Assembly: GCA_946479035.1 (NCBI GenBank)
Contig: CAMLDW010000018.1
Span: 1-48,343 of the forward strand
Reading direction: 5' to 3'
Source: an uncultured Chthonomonadaceae bacterium
GTDB taxonomy: Bacteria > Armatimonadota > Fimbriimonadia > Fimbriimonadales > Fimbriimonadaceae
Length of the DNA stretch: 48,343 nt
The notes under the pieces are model-generated. The model was given only the letters and a program-made list of their open reading frames with translations, did not search any database and had not been told where the DNA came from. This document shows positions 7,380 to 15,929 of the stretch, piece by piece (positions within the stretch are counted from its first letter, which is position 1; every line of letters begins with the position of its first letter). Made by a program: the position numbers and the translations under genes.

Positions 7380-8652
7380 CCAGGGGCACGATCTGGAAGG
7401 CACGATGAGCGCCGCCGACGCGAACGCCGCAGTCGTGCAACTGAGCCGCCAAGGGCTGCGCTTGAAGAGCATCGAGGAGGGCATGAGCGTCGTGCAGCCT
7501 CCGACGTACCAAGCCCAAGCGGCTGCGCCGCCCATCGCTCGGCCACAGGTGCGGATGAACACGGTCTCCGTTCGCGCACCGGTCGCGCCGACGCTGACGA
7601 AGGTCGCCAACACCGTAAAGACAACTTCCTCGAAGAACGACGAGCTTTTCTTCCTCTTCGCGCAGCTCAGCAACCTGATCAGGAGCGGGATCACGACCGC
7701 CGAAGCGCTCACGCAGATGAGCCAGCGCACGCACAACTCGAAGTTCCGTCAGCCGTTGCAAGAAATGGCGCGCATGGCGGGCGAGGGCGGAAGTCTGGCG
7801 GCGGCAATGGAGCATTACCCCGACCTCTTTTCCCCCGGGCACGTCGGGGCTGTGCGCGCAGGCGAGAACGGTGGGTACCTTCCCGAAGCGCTCCAGGTCA
7901 TGAGCGATCAGTGCAAGGAGACGCACAAGCTCATGCGCGCCTATTGGTGGCTCGGGCTCGCTTTGATCGCGACGGTGACGACGTTCGCCGTGGCGCTCTC
8001 CGGCAGCGTCGGGATCGACCGGTTGATCATGTCGATCAACGAACCGAACGACCCGAAGAACTCGCTCGGCGCGGGAATGCGAGACGCGATGCTCGGGCCG
8101 GTCGGCCTTGGCGTGGTGCTCTTCTTCGTCTTCTATTTCATAACGAAGGCTTGGCTGAGGCGTACGGACTCGCGGTTCCGGCGGCACAGCATGGCCTTGG
8201 GAGTGCCGCTCGTCGGCAAGCGCGCAAAAAGCGAAAACCTCGCGCTCTTCTCGTGGCACCTAAACAAGCTCGGGAAGGCCGGGATCAGCCCTTACACGAG
8301 CTGGAACCTCGCAGCCGACGCGGTGCCCAACGCGGCGTTCAGCGAGAAGCTCCGCAACGCTGGCGCGGGGATGGGGGAGAACACAAAGCTCTCGTCGATG
8401 CTCTACAAGTCGAACCTGTTCCCACACGAGATCTCGGCGATCGTCGAGACGGGCGAGGTGACGGGCGACCTGGGGCCCTCGCTCGACCAGGCAATGGACT
8501 ACGCGCGCGCCGACCAGCAAGTCGCCGACACGACCCTCAAAATCAAGGCCGGCTGTTGGGCCACCCTTCTCATTTTCGGGGGCGGGATGATCGCGTTTAT
8601 GATCATGTACAGCAGCTATCTGCACAGCGCCTTCAAAGTCCTGGACGACTGA
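7348..8652 (+). CDS. type II secretion/type IV pilus inner-membrane platform protein (GspF/PilC family), copy 1
   Basis: Polytopic inner-membrane protein of the F family, which forms the assembly platform for type IV pili or a type II secretion system. The frame is open from 7285, but the ATG at 7348 has AGGAGG 6 nt upstream and begins MPQFRYRATNSQG, the typical N-terminus of PilC/GspF. Two T2SF domains follow (about 90-215 and 285-420), each with the pattern of helices and a GEL/AGE turn (VGAVRAGENGGYLPEAL and SAIVETGEVTGDLG). Hydrophobic segments are ALIATVTTFAVAL, GLGVVLFFVFYFI and ATLLIFGGGMIAFMIM. Its start lies inside the end of folK, and a paralogue follows 22 bp later. Confidence 0.88.
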   Translation: MPQFRYRATNSQGHDLEGTMSAADANAAVVQLSRQGLRLKSIEEGMSVVQPPTYQAQAAAPPIARPQVRMNTVSVRAPVAPTLTKVANTVKTTSSKNDELFFLFAQLSNLIRSGITTAEALTQMSQRTHNSKFRQPLQEMARMAGEGGSLAAAMEHYPDLFSPGHVGAVRAGENGGYLPEALQVMSDQCKETHKLMRAYWWLGLALIATVTTFAVALSGSVGIDRLIMSINEPNDPKNSLGAGMRDAMLGPVGLGVVLFFVFYFITKAWLRRTDSRFRRHSMALGVPLVGKRAKSENLALFSWHLNKLGKAGISPYTSWNLAADAVPNAAFSEKLRNAGAGMGENTKLSSMLYKSNLFPHEISAIVETGEVTGDLGPSLDQAMDYARADQQVADTTLKIKAGCWATLLIFGGGMIAFMIMYSSYLHSAFKVLDD

Positions 8653-8674
8653 TCCGTCCATAAGGGTGGAAACG

Positions 8675-9892
8675 ATGCCGATCTTCGAGTACAGCGGAAC
8701 GAACGCGGAAGGACAGACCGAGCGCGGCATGATGCCTGGTGCGTCGCTCGATGCGGTCATGAGCAAGCTCAAGGCCAAGGGCCTGCAGGTTACGCACGTT
8801 TCGCTTGCGCAGTCCGGCAGCGACCCGCTCAGCGAGCAGCCGCACAACACGGGCCAGCGTTCGCGGTTTCAGACGGACGTCTTGGGGCCCCTTTTGGAGC
8901 AAGTGCCGTTGTCCCAACTGCAGTTCTTCTTCAGGCAGCTCGCCGCGATGCTCAGCGCGGGGATCGGCGCGACCCAAGCGCTCGAAACGCTTTCGAACCA
9001 GTCGCAGAGCTCCAAGCTCCAGCAGGTCCTCCTTGAAACAAAAGGCATGGTCGCCGTGGGCCAACCGATTTCCTCTGGTTTCGAGCGTTACCCGGAGGTC
9101 TTCTCGCCGATGGTTATCAGCCTTGTTCGTGCGGGCGAGCAAGGCGGCTTCCTCGTCGACCAGTGCAAGCTCATCAGCGAGTACATCCAGCGCGACATCG
9201 AGCTTCGAAACCTCATTCGCAAAGAGACGCTCTATCCGAAGGTCACGCTCGCGACCTCGATCATCGTGATCTTGGCAGCGCGGGCGATCGTCCACTCTTA
9301 CGGAAAGGAGACGCACTTGACTTCGCCACTGACTGAGCCGGGAACGTGGCTCATCCTCGGCCCTGTCATCATCGCGCTTTTCATCTACTTCAAGGTCATC
9401 AAGAAGCAGCCGCGGATGCAGTACCAGTGGGACGCAATGGTCTTGAGGGTTCCGTTCATCGGCAACACTTCGCACGGCTTTGCGATGGCGAAGTTCGGCC
9501 GCGCATTCGGCGCGCTCTACAAAGGCGGCGTGCCGATCCGAAGGGCGGTTGAGCTCTCCGCCGACGCGTGCGGCAACGAGTACGTGCGCTCACGCATGTA
9601 TCCCGCCGGTCAGGCGCTCGAGACCGGCGAGGGGATCGGATCAGCCTTTGCGCGCACCGGGATCGTCACGCCCATCGCCCTGGACATGCTGAGGACGGGC
9701 GAGACGACTGGAAACGTCGACGAGATGGTCCTTAAGATGTGCGAATACTACGAAGAGGACGGCGCCGTGCGCGCGAGGCAGGCGGCGGTCATCCTTGGAG
9801 TCGCCGTGCTCCTGCTCACAGGAGCGTACGTCCTCTATGTCGCGCTACAGTTCTACGGCGGCCTCGCCAACCAATACCAAGACCAGATGTAG
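8675..9892 (+). CDS. type II secretion/type IV pilus inner-membrane platform protein (GspF/PilC family), copy 2
   Basis: Second F-family platform protein, paralogous to the gene just upstream. It begins MPIFEYSGTNAEGQTERGMM; an in-frame GTG three codons earlier (8666) is possible, but AGGGTGG sits correctly for the ATG at 8675. Two T2SF domains are visible, with FFRQLAAMLSAGIGATQAL opening the first and SLVRAGEQGGFL plus DMLRTGETTGNVDEMV marking the conserved turns. Membrane segments are TLATSIIVILAARAIV, WLILGPVIIALFIYFKVI and AVILGVAVLLLTGAYVLYVA. Tandem F genes are unusual but occur. No ATPase, pilin or secretin gene is in the window, so I cannot say whether pili or secretion is served. 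Confidence 0.88.
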   Translation: MPIFEYSGTNAEGQTERGMMPGASLDAVMSKLKAKGLQVTHVSLAQSGSDPLSEQPHNTGQRSRFQTDVLGPLLEQVPLSQLQFFFRQLAAMLSAGIGATQALETLSNQSQSSKLQQVLLETKGMVAVGQPISSGFERYPEVFSPMVISLVRAGEQGGFLVDQCKLISEYIQRDIELRNLIRKETLYPKVTLATSIIVILAARAIVHSYGKETHLTSPLTEPGTWLILGPVIIALFIYFKVIKKQPRMQYQWDAMVLRVPFIGNTSHGFAMAKFGRAFGALYKGGVPIRRAVELSADACGNEYVRSRMYPAGQALETGEGIGSAFARTGIVTPIALDMLRTGETTGNVDEMVLKMCEYYEEDGAVRARQAAVILGVAVLLLTGAYVLYVALQFYGGLANQYQDQM

Positions 9893-9895
9893 GCC

Positions 9896-10984
9896 ATGCG
9901 CGACCACTACGATGCGCTCGGGATCGGTTGGAACGCGACGCCGGATGAGGTCCGCTCTGCGTTCCGCAGGGTCGCGCGAGAGCACCACCCCGACGTCTCC
10001 GGGTCGGACGACTCCAAAGAGAGGTTCCTCGCGGCGAAAGAGGCCTATGAAGTCCTGAGCGACCCGGAGCGCAGGCGCACGTACGACCAGACGCTCGCAC
10101 ACCAGAGGCGGATCGAGGAGAGCCAGCGCCGCAACGTCCAGCACGGCGACGACAAAGCCAAAAGGAGGATGCAACAGGCCAGGGCCGAGCGCGCCTCCTC
10201 TTCCGAGCTATTGCGCATGAGCATGCTGCTCAACAGCCATCGCTTTCGCGAGGCGGAGGCCGTCGCAAGGGAAGTGCTGCAGGTCGAGCCAAAGTCGGCG
10301 CAGGCCTATGCGACCCTCGCAGAGGTTGCAAAGGTCCGCGGCGACCTGGACTCCGCCGCGCGCTATTTCGCGTTCGCTGCGCAGTACGCGCCGGACAACC
10401 GCGTGTACCGCGAAAAGAGCATCGCGGCGCAGGAAGCGCTCGAACGGCGCGCGCGGGGCTCGCACCCGGACCGGATACAGCGCAACGCGCCGATTGCCGT
10501 CGGTGGCGGCGCGTTCGTGGTGCTCGTGTCTTCGCTATACGTGGTGCTCGCCGCCGACCCGCCGGCGTTCCCGAGCGTGAAGCCGATCGCGGCGTGGCCC
10601 CTGTCGCTTCTTTTCATGCTGGTCGTGGCTGGCCTCTCGATCGGCGTTTCGCTGTCGATCGGCGGCTTTCTGGACGTGTACGACGCGAACCGCGGCTCGG
10701 CGGTTATGCGGGTCGCTCCTGCGACCGCGCTCGGCGTCGTCGCGCTCATGAGCTATTGGGTCGCGCTGGGGTTCTACCTGCTCGTGGGCGTGACGCAGCA
10801 CGCTTTCAACGCCTCGATGTCTCGCCTGATGAGCGGCGTGCTCGCCGCGCTCTTCGTCTTCACGCTCGCGTCCTGGAACCTTAACGGGGAGGCGGCGTTC
10901 CAGACGTTCCTTTGGGGCGGCAACGTGCTCTACCTAGGCGGAGCGGTCGGCTGGTTCGTCGCGGACAGTCTTAAGAAAGGCTGA
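9896..10984 (+). CDS. DnaJ-domain membrane protein with TPR-like region
   Basis: J-domain co-chaperone that would stimulate an Hsp70 at the membrane; it is not DnaJ itself, because the Gly/Phe region, zinc finger and C-terminal domains are absent. Residues 1-65 form the J domain with the essential HPD (VAREHHPDVSGSDDSKERF) and AYEVLSDPERRRTYD. Residues about 100-185 look like TPR-type helices (AEAVAREVLQVEPKSAQAYATLAEVA). The rest has about five membrane segments (GAFVVLVSSLYVVLA, WPLSLLFMLVVAGLSIGVSL, ATALGVVALMSYWVALGFYL, MSGVLAALFVFTLASW, NVLYLGGAVGWFVA). It starts 3 bp after the second PilC-like gene and is probably cotranscribed with it. Confidence 0.82.
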   Translation: MRDHYDALGIGWNATPDEVRSAFRRVAREHHPDVSGSDDSKERFLAAKEAYEVLSDPERRRTYDQTLAHQRRIEESQRRNVQHGDDKAKRRMQQARAERASSSELLRMSMLLNSHRFREAEAVAREVLQVEPKSAQAYATLAEVAKVRGDLDSAARYFAFAAQYAPDNRVYREKSIAAQEALERRARGSHPDRIQRNAPIAVGGGAFVVLVSSLYVVLAADPPAFPSVKPIAAWPLSLLFMLVVAGLSIGVSLSIGGFLDVYDANRGSAVMRVAPATALGVVALMSYWVALGFYLLVGVTQHAFNASMSRLMSGVLAALFVFTLASWNLNGEAAFQTFLWGGNVLYLGGAVGWFVADSLKKG

Positions 10985-11013
10985 TCGAATAGTGCTCTTC
11001 TGAGAGCCCGCGC

Positions 11014-11034
11014 GCTCCCGTGTGTCTCGGGAGC
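11014..11034. terminator. stem-loop between convergent genes
   Basis: GCTCCCG / CGGGAGC with a 7-nt loop, between the stops of the DnaJ-domain gene and the HD-GYP gene. There is no clear T-run on either strand, so termination is inferred from position and stem strength. Confidence 0.5.
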
Positions 11035-11038
11035 AGGC

Positions 11039-12094
11039 TTACGCCGACTTGCGCAATTGGCTGCCGTGGGTCTCGCAGGCTAGCATGAACGCGTCGACCA
11101 CGGCCGGGTCGAACTGAGTTCCGCTGCAGGAACGGATCTCCTCCACCGCCTCTTCGTGGGACATTGCGGACCTGTACGGCCGGTCGTTCGTCATGGCGTC
11201 GTAGCTGTCTGCGACTGCGACGATGCGCGCCGGAAGAGGGATATTCTTCCCCATCAGGCTGTTCATGTAGCCCTTTCCGTCCCACCTCTCGTGGTGGTTT
11301 AGCGCGATCTCTGCCGCGAGCATGAGGATCGGCGACTTTCCGCGCGAAAGGATCTCGAACCCAATGAAGGTGTGCAGCTTCATCTGCTCGTACTCGTGCG
11401 GCTCAAGCTTGCCCGGCTTGAGAAGGATCTCGTCGCTGATGCCGATCTTGCCGACGTCGTGCATCGGCGCGGCGTCCCGGATCAGGTCGACGAACGCGGC
11501 ATTCAGCCCCATTCCTTCGGCGATCGCGGCGCTGAGCGCTCCCACGCGCTGCGTGTGCTCGCCTGTCACGTCGTCGCGGTACTCGGCGGCGGCCGCCAGG
11601 ACGTCCAGGGTCTCTTGGCGCGAGATCAAGATCTCTTCGGTGCGCTCGAACACCCGCTGCTCAAGGCGCAGGTTCTGCTTTTCGATCTCGCTTTGAAGCC
11701 GGCGCAGCTCAAGAAAGTTCTGGACGCGCAGCAGGATCTCAGTCGCGTCGCCAGGCTTTGTCAGGAAGTCGGTCGCGCCCAGCTCGAGCGCGCGGGTCTT
11801 TGCGTCGCTCGTGCCGTCTGCGGTGAAGACGAGGATCGGCACGTAGGCGCCCACGGACTTGAACTCGCGGATCTGCTGCAGGACCTGGAACCCGTCCATC
11901 TTCGGCATGTGCAGGTCGAGGATCACAAGGTCGGGCTGGTACTCGCGATAGACGTCGATCACGGTGGTCGGGTCGAGCACCGAGCGCAGGTTCTCATACC
12001 CCGCCCACTCGAGCACGCGGAGGCTCAAGTGGATGTTCTGGATATTGTCGTCGACGACCAAGATCTTCGACTCAGGGTGCTGTGCCATGACCAT
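11039..12094 (-). CDS. response regulator with HD-GYP domain (probable c-di-GMP phosphodiesterase)
   Basis: Two-component output protein expected to hydrolyse c-di-GMP when phosphorylated. An N-terminal receiver domain (ILVVDDNIQNIHLSLRVLE, phospho-acceptor Asp in DLVILDLHMPKMDGF, conserved Thr/Lys in VFTADGTSD and FLTKPG) is joined by a coiled-coil helix to an HD-GYP domain (about 170-350). The HD-GYP signatures are HTQRVGALS, MHDVGKIGISDEIL, HHERWDGKGYMNSL and AVADSYDAMTNDRPYR; the GYP is GYM here, with the metal residues kept. Two in-frame ATGs (12094 and 12088) open the gene and neither has a good Shine-Dalgarno. It ends convergent with the DnaJ-domain gene. No cognate kinase is adjacent. 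Confidence 0.92.
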   Translation of the reverse strand: MVMAQHPESKILVVDDNIQNIHLSLRVLEWAGYENLRSVLDPTTVIDVYREYQPDLVILDLHMPKMDGFQVLQQIREFKSVGAYVPILVFTADGTSDAKTRALELGATDFLTKPGDATEILLRVQNFLELRRLQSEIEKQNLRLEQRVFERTEEILISRQETLDVLAAAAEYRDDVTGEHTQRVGALSAAIAEGMGLNAAFVDLIRDAAPMHDVGKIGISDEILLKPGKLEPHEYEQMKLHTFIGFEILSRGKSPILMLAAEIALNHHERWDGKGYMNSLMGKNIPLPARIVAVADSYDAMTNDRPYRSAMSHEEAVEEIRSCSGTQFDPAVVDAFMLACETHGSQLRKSA

Positions 12095-12215
12095 CGCTTG
12101 CGGTTGTTCTGGGGTTGCCCCTACTTAGTTTCGGCTGTTCGTCGTCCGAATCCGCAGGTTGGGCCCCGCTAGGTCGCTGGAACCGTCAGGTTTTGGGCCC
12201 GTTTGAGCCTGGCGG

Positions 12216-12221
12216 TATAGT
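12216..12221 (+). promoter_or_regulatory. -10-like box TATAGT for the O-methyltransferase gene
   Basis: TATAGT ends 9 nt before the ATG at 12231. A weak -35 candidate, TTGGGC, lies at 12193-12198 with 17-bp spacing. No Shine-Dalgarno lies between. Confidence 0.5.
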
Positions 12222-12230
12222 GGCTGCGCG

Positions 12231-12884
12231 ATGTCGCAGGAGCTTTGGGACAAGGTCGACCGGTACTTCGAAGACAAGCTGATCGGACGCGACGCGGCGC
12301 TGGAGGCCGCTCTCGCAGACAGCGAGGCGGGCGGGCTCCCGCCGATCAGCGTCACGGCCACTCAAGGGAAGCTGCTCCAGATCTTCGTAAAGATGCTCGG
12401 TGCCTCGCGGGTGCTGGAGGTCGGCACGCTGGGCGGCTACAGCACGATCTGGATGGCGCGAGCCTTGGGCCCGGGCGGACGGCTGACGACGCTGGAGATC
12501 GACGCCAAGCACGCGGAGGTGGCGAAGAAGAACATCGCGCGCGCGGGCGTCTCTGACCGGGTGGAACTGCGGCTCGGTCCCGCCATCGAGACCCTGCCCA
12601 AGCTCACTGGCCCGTTCGACCTGGTTTTCATCGACGCGGACAAGCAAAGCACGCTGGCTTACTTCGAGCACGCGCTGCGCCTCTCGCGACCGGGCTCGCT
12701 GATCGTGGTGGACAATGTGGTTCGGAAGGGCGAAGTCGCCGATTCTGCCAGCGAGAGCGACATGGTGAAGGGGATCCAGCGGTTTTGCGACGCTTTCTCT
12801 TCTATTTCGGGCGTAACAGGAACTGCCGTGCAGACGGTCGGGAGCAAGGGGTACGACGGCTTTGCGGTCATGCTCGTCGGCTGA
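12231..12884 (+). CDS. O-methyltransferase (family 3, COMT/CCoAMT-like)
   Basis: SAM-dependent catechol-type O-methyltransferase; the substrate cannot be deduced. The 217 residues match the family: ATQGKLLQIFVKMLGASRVL leads into the SAM-binding motif VLEVGTLGGYSTIWMARAL, then LTTLEIDAKHAEVAKKNI, the metal/SAM region FDLVFIDADKQSTLAYF, and SLIVVDNVVRKGEV with the conserved metal-binding DN. The length is normal. It is preceded by a TATAGT box with no Shine-Dalgarno and is followed 43 bp later by metG, which appears to have its own promoter. Confidence 0.92.
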   Translation: MSQELWDKVDRYFEDKLIGRDAALEAALADSEAGGLPPISVTATQGKLLQIFVKMLGASRVLEVGTLGGYSTIWMARALGPGGRLTTLEIDAKHAEVAKKNIARAGVSDRVELRLGPAIETLPKLTGPFDLVFIDADKQSTLAYFEHALRLSRPGSLIVVDNVVRKGEVADSASESDMVKGIQRFCDAFSSISGVTGTAVQTVGSKGYDGFAVMLVG

Positions 12885-12911
12885 CTGCCGATAGCCCCGA
12901 ACCGCCGCCGG

Positions 12912-12917
12912 TATCAT
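12912..12917 (+). promoter_or_regulatory. -10-like box TATCAT for metG
   Basis: TATCAT ends 10 nt before the metG ATG, which would leave a leader of only about 3 nt. Confidence 0.4.
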
Positions 12918-12927
12918 CAAGGGCTGG

Positions 12928-14919
12928 ATGGCCAAGCGGTTCTACATCACGACGCCGATCTACTACGTCAACTCGGTGCCCCACGTGGGCCACGGGCTGA
13001 CGACGCTCGTGTGCGACGCGACCAAACGCTGGCACCAGATGAAAGGGGAGGATGCGTTCTTCCTCACCGGCACGGACGAGAACGGGCTGAAGGTGATGGA
13101 GGCTGCGCAGGCGGCCGGCGAGACGCCGCAGGAGTTCGTCGACCGCATCAGCGCGATCTGGTCGAAGGCGTTCGACTCGCTCAACATCGGCTACGACGTT
13201 TTCTTCCGCACGACGAGCGCGCGGCACAAGGAGGCGGCGCAGGCGCTCTTCGACCTTCTCCGCAAGAACGGTCACATCTACCTCGACAAGTACTTGGGTT
13301 GGTACGACGTCAGCGCAGAGACGTTCGTGAAGGAGTCGGACCTCGTCGACGGCAAGAGCCCGGACGGGAACGACGTACGGTGGGTCGAGGAGGAGAACTG
13401 GTTCTTCCGGCTCTCGGCCTTTCAAGGGCCGTTGCTAGAGAAGATTGCCAGCGGCGAGCTGCTTCTGCTGCCGGAGGGCCGGCGGAACGAGGTCGTTTCC
13501 TTCATCAACCAAGGCTTGCGCGACCTTTGCGTCTCGCGCGCGAACCCCGGATGGGGCATTCCTGTGCCTGGCGACGAGACGAAAGTGATTTACGTGTGGT
13601 TCGACGCGCTGATCAACTATCTCGCAGCGACCGGCTGGCCATCGAAGGGGTGGAAGGACCTGTGGCCGGCGGACGTGCACTGGATGGCAAAGGAGATCTT
13701 TACGCGCTTCCACGCGACGCTGTGGCCCGCGATGCTGATGGGAGCTGGGTTGCCGCTGCCCAAGGCTGTGATCGCGCACGGGTGGTTCACGTTCAACGAC
13801 TCGAAAATGAGCAAGTCAAAGGGGAACGTGCTCTCGCAGGCGGCGGTCGTCGATCGCTTCGTCGAGGCGGGCTGCGCAGAGGCTCTCGCGGTGGACGTGC
13901 TGCGCTATTGTCTGGCGCGAGCGCTGCCTTATGACAACGACACGAATTTCACGATGTCCGAGATCGAGCGGATGTACAACGCGGACCTGGCGAACGACCT
14001 GGGAAACGCGCTGAACCGAACGCTGACGATGGCGCACAAGTTCGTCGGCGGCGCGGTGCCCGGCGGCGAGTGCGACGCGGCAGCCGTCGCGCACGTGCGC
14101 GGCTGCAAGTCGCGCTTCGAAGCGGCGATGGAGACTCACCGCTTGCACGAGGCGCTGGACGCGGCCGTCGACGCCTCGCGGTTCTTGAACAAGTACGTGG
14201 ACGAGAAGGCGCCGTGGGCGCTGGCGAAGAGCGGCGACGCTTCGCTAGCGCAGGTCCTGCGCTCGATGCTGTTCCTGCTGCGTTCCGGAGAAGGGATGGC
14301 TCGGCCGTTCGTGCCTTCGACCGCCGACGCAATCGCGGCGCAGCTCGGTCTTGCGCCCCTGAAGGAGTGGAAGCTGATCGGCGACGAGGCGTCGCTGCCG
14401 GCGGGGACGAAGGTGGGGCAGCCCGTGCCGATGTTCCCGAGGCTGGATACAAAGAAGCAGAGTGGAGCGTCAGTCCAAAAGGAGGTTCTCCCTAACCATC
14501 CCCCAGTGGGGAGGGAGCAGCGTGCGGGCGACGATGTGAGTCCGGCAACCACCGAGAAGGAAAAGAAAGTGCAGACAGAAGAGAAGAAAGACGAGACGAT
14601 CGAGTTCGCGGACTTCATGAAGGTGCACCTGCGTGTAGCGCGGATCATGGAGGCCGAGCCCGTGGAGGGCAGTGACAAGCTGATGAAGCTGACCGTGAAG
14701 ATCGGCGACGAGAAGCGGCAGATCTTGGCGGGGATCAAGCAGAAGTATTCGGCAGAGGACCTGATCGGCCGCCAGGTCGTGGTGGTCGCGAACCTCAAGC
14801 CGCGCAAGATGATGGGGCTCGAGAGCCAGGGGATGGTCTTGGCGGCGGACGACGCGGACGGGCAGGCGATCCTGCTCGAACCGGAACATGAGGCGCCCGA
14901 GGGCGCAAGCGTACATTGA
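12928..14919 (+). CDS. metG: methionyl-tRNA synthetase with C-terminal tRNA-binding domain
   Basis: Charges tRNA-Met and initiator tRNA with methionine. The class I signatures are HVGH (residues 14-17, for HIGH) and KMSKSKGN (about 292-299). FFLTGTDENGLKV, the WYD/SAET insert and WFDALINYL are typical, and the four-Cys zinc knuckle of the E. coli type is not visible, so it resembles the short-insert type. After the helical anticodon-binding domain comes a linker and then a Trbp111-like OB-fold dimerisation/tRNA-binding domain (FADFMKVHLRVARIMEAEPV onward). The linker contains the peptide KEVLPNHPPVGREQRAGDDV, encoded by a REP-like palindromic repeat inserted in frame. The start follows a TATCAT box by 10 nt without a convincing Shine-Dalgarno. 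Confidence 0.96.
   Translation: MAKRFYITTPIYYVNSVPHVGHGLTTLVCDATKRWHQMKGEDAFFLTGTDENGLKVMEAAQAAGETPQEFVDRISAIWSKAFDSLNIGYDVFFRTTSARHKEAAQALFDLLRKNGHIYLDKYLGWYDVSAETFVKESDLVDGKSPDGNDVRWVEEENWFFRLSAFQGPLLEKIASGELLLLPEGRRNEVVSFINQGLRDLCVSRANPGWGIPVPGDETKVIYVWFDALINYLAATGWPSKGWKDLWPADVHWMAKEIFTRFHATLWPAMLMGAGLPLPKAVIAHGWFTFNDSKMSKSKGNVLSQAAVVDRFVEAGCAEALAVDVLRYCLARALPYDNDTNFTMSEIERMYNADLANDLGNALNRTLTMAHKFVGGAVPGGECDAAAVAHVRGCKSRFEAAMETHRLHEALDAAVDASRFLNKYVDEKAPWALAKSGDASLAQVLRSMLFLLRSGEGMARPFVPSTADAIAAQLGLAPLKEWKLIGDEASLPAGTKVGQPVPMFPRLDTKKQSGASVQKEVLPNHPPVGREQRAGDDVSPATTEKEKKVQTEEKKDETIEFADFMKVHLRVARIMEAEPVEGSDKLMKLTVKIGDEKRQILAGIKQKYSAEDLIGRQVVVVANLKPRKMMGLESQGMVLAADDADGQAILLEPEHEAPEGASVH
14483..14520. 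repeat. REP-like palindromic repeat inside metG
   Basis: CTCCCTAACCATCCCC / GGGGAGGGAG forms an imperfect hairpin within the linker-coding part of metG. On the minus strand it reads as a palindrome followed by TGGTTAGGGAGAACC, the same arrangement as the repeats near 45167 and 48190. It keeps the metG frame open. Confidence 0.55.
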
Positions 14920-15008
14920 GGGCTCGTCCCGGCAAGCTGTGGACAATCGCGGGGAAACCGCTTGGCCCAGTCGGAATCGCGCCAAGCCGGTAGCGCGTAT
15001 TAATCAGT

Positions 15009-15920
15009 GTGAAGGGCGGTAGCCCCAAGAGCGTCCACGCGCTGTCGCAGCCGGTTGAAGAAATCGTCTCGGAGTACGAGTTCCTCGTCGAGCACATGCG
15101 GCACGCCGTCTGGCGCCTCGATGCGACCGGAAAAGTGATCGAGGCGAACGGCGCCGCGTGCAAGTGGCTGGAAGTCCCGATCGAGCAGCTCGTCGGGCGC
15201 AACGTGCGCGAATTCCTCGTCATCGACGTCGACATCGTGCGCGACGAGTCGTTCGAATCGGAGTTCAAGACCGCGACCGGCGTGCACAGGGTGGCAGTCG
15301 TGTCCTCCCGCGTGCTGCGCCACTCAGACGGCATGGCGCTAGGTGCGCTTCAGGTAGTGACCGACGTGACCGCGGGCCGCGCGATCGAGAACCGGCTGGT
15401 GCAAGAGATCCAAAAAATGGCGCGCATGGCGGGCGAAGACAAGCTGACGGGCCTGCCGAACCGCCGCGCGTTCGACATGGTCTTGGAGGGCGCGGCCGCC
15501 GGCGCGAACAAAGAGCCGTTCGCGGTGCTGCTCATCGACCTGAACGACTTCAAGGAAATCAACGACGCGATGGGGCACCAGGCGGGGGACGAGGCTCTGT
15601 CCCTGTTTGGAAAGAGGCTGGACAGCCTGGTGCGCGACACGGACCTCGCGGCGCGGATCGGTGGCGACGAGTTCGCGGTCGTGCTGATGAACGCAGACCG
15701 CGCGATGGCTGAAAAGGCCGCCGCGCGCTTCAAGCAGGGGCTCGACTTCCTGGCCGTGGTCGGGGGGGCCGAGGTGCGGCTCTGGGCGTCGGTCGGTGTG
15801 GCGCACAGCGCGGATGGCGCTGGCTCCGTGCTCGCCCGCGCCGATGCGGCGATGTACGAGGGCAAGCGCGCTGGGAAGAACGGCGAAGGCCGCAACGCGG
15901 AGCGCTCCCGCCTCGCATAA
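15009..15920 (+). CDS. PAS-GGDEF diguanylate cyclase
   Basis: Makes c-di-GMP from two GTP. The 303 residues have no membrane segment. A PAS domain (about 20-130, AVWRLDATGKVIEANGAACK) is followed by a GGDEF domain (about 140-300) beginning DKLTGLPNRRAFDMVL, with LIDLNDFKEINDAMGHQAGDEAL and the intact active site IGGDEFAVVL (GGDEF about 218-222). The inhibitory I-site RDTD lies exactly five residues before GGDEF, so product feedback inhibition is expected. The GTG start at 15009 follows a TATTAAT stretch by 4 nt with no Shine-Dalgarno. htpX starts 9 bp after its stop, but a CATAAT box overlapping the stop may drive htpX separately. Confidence 0.93.
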   Translation: MKGGSPKSVHALSQPVEEIVSEYEFLVEHMRHAVWRLDATGKVIEANGAACKWLEVPIEQLVGRNVREFLVIDVDIVRDESFESEFKTATGVHRVAVVSSRVLRHSDGMALGALQVVTDVTAGRAIENRLVQEIQKMARMAGEDKLTGLPNRRAFDMVLEGAAAGANKEPFAVLLIDLNDFKEINDAMGHQAGDEALSLFGKRLDSLVRDTDLAARIGGDEFAVVLMNADRAMAEKAAARFKQGLDFLAVVGGAEVRLWASVGVAHSADGAGSVLARADAAMYEGKRAGKNGEGRNAERSRLA

Positions 15921-15921
15921 T
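15916..15921 (+). promoter_or_regulatory. -10-like box CATAAT for htpX
   Basis: CATAAT overlaps the stop codon of the GGDEF gene and ends 8 nt before the htpX ATG; no Shine-Dalgarno lies between. Confidence 0.4.
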
Positions 15922-15929
15922 GGTCAGCG

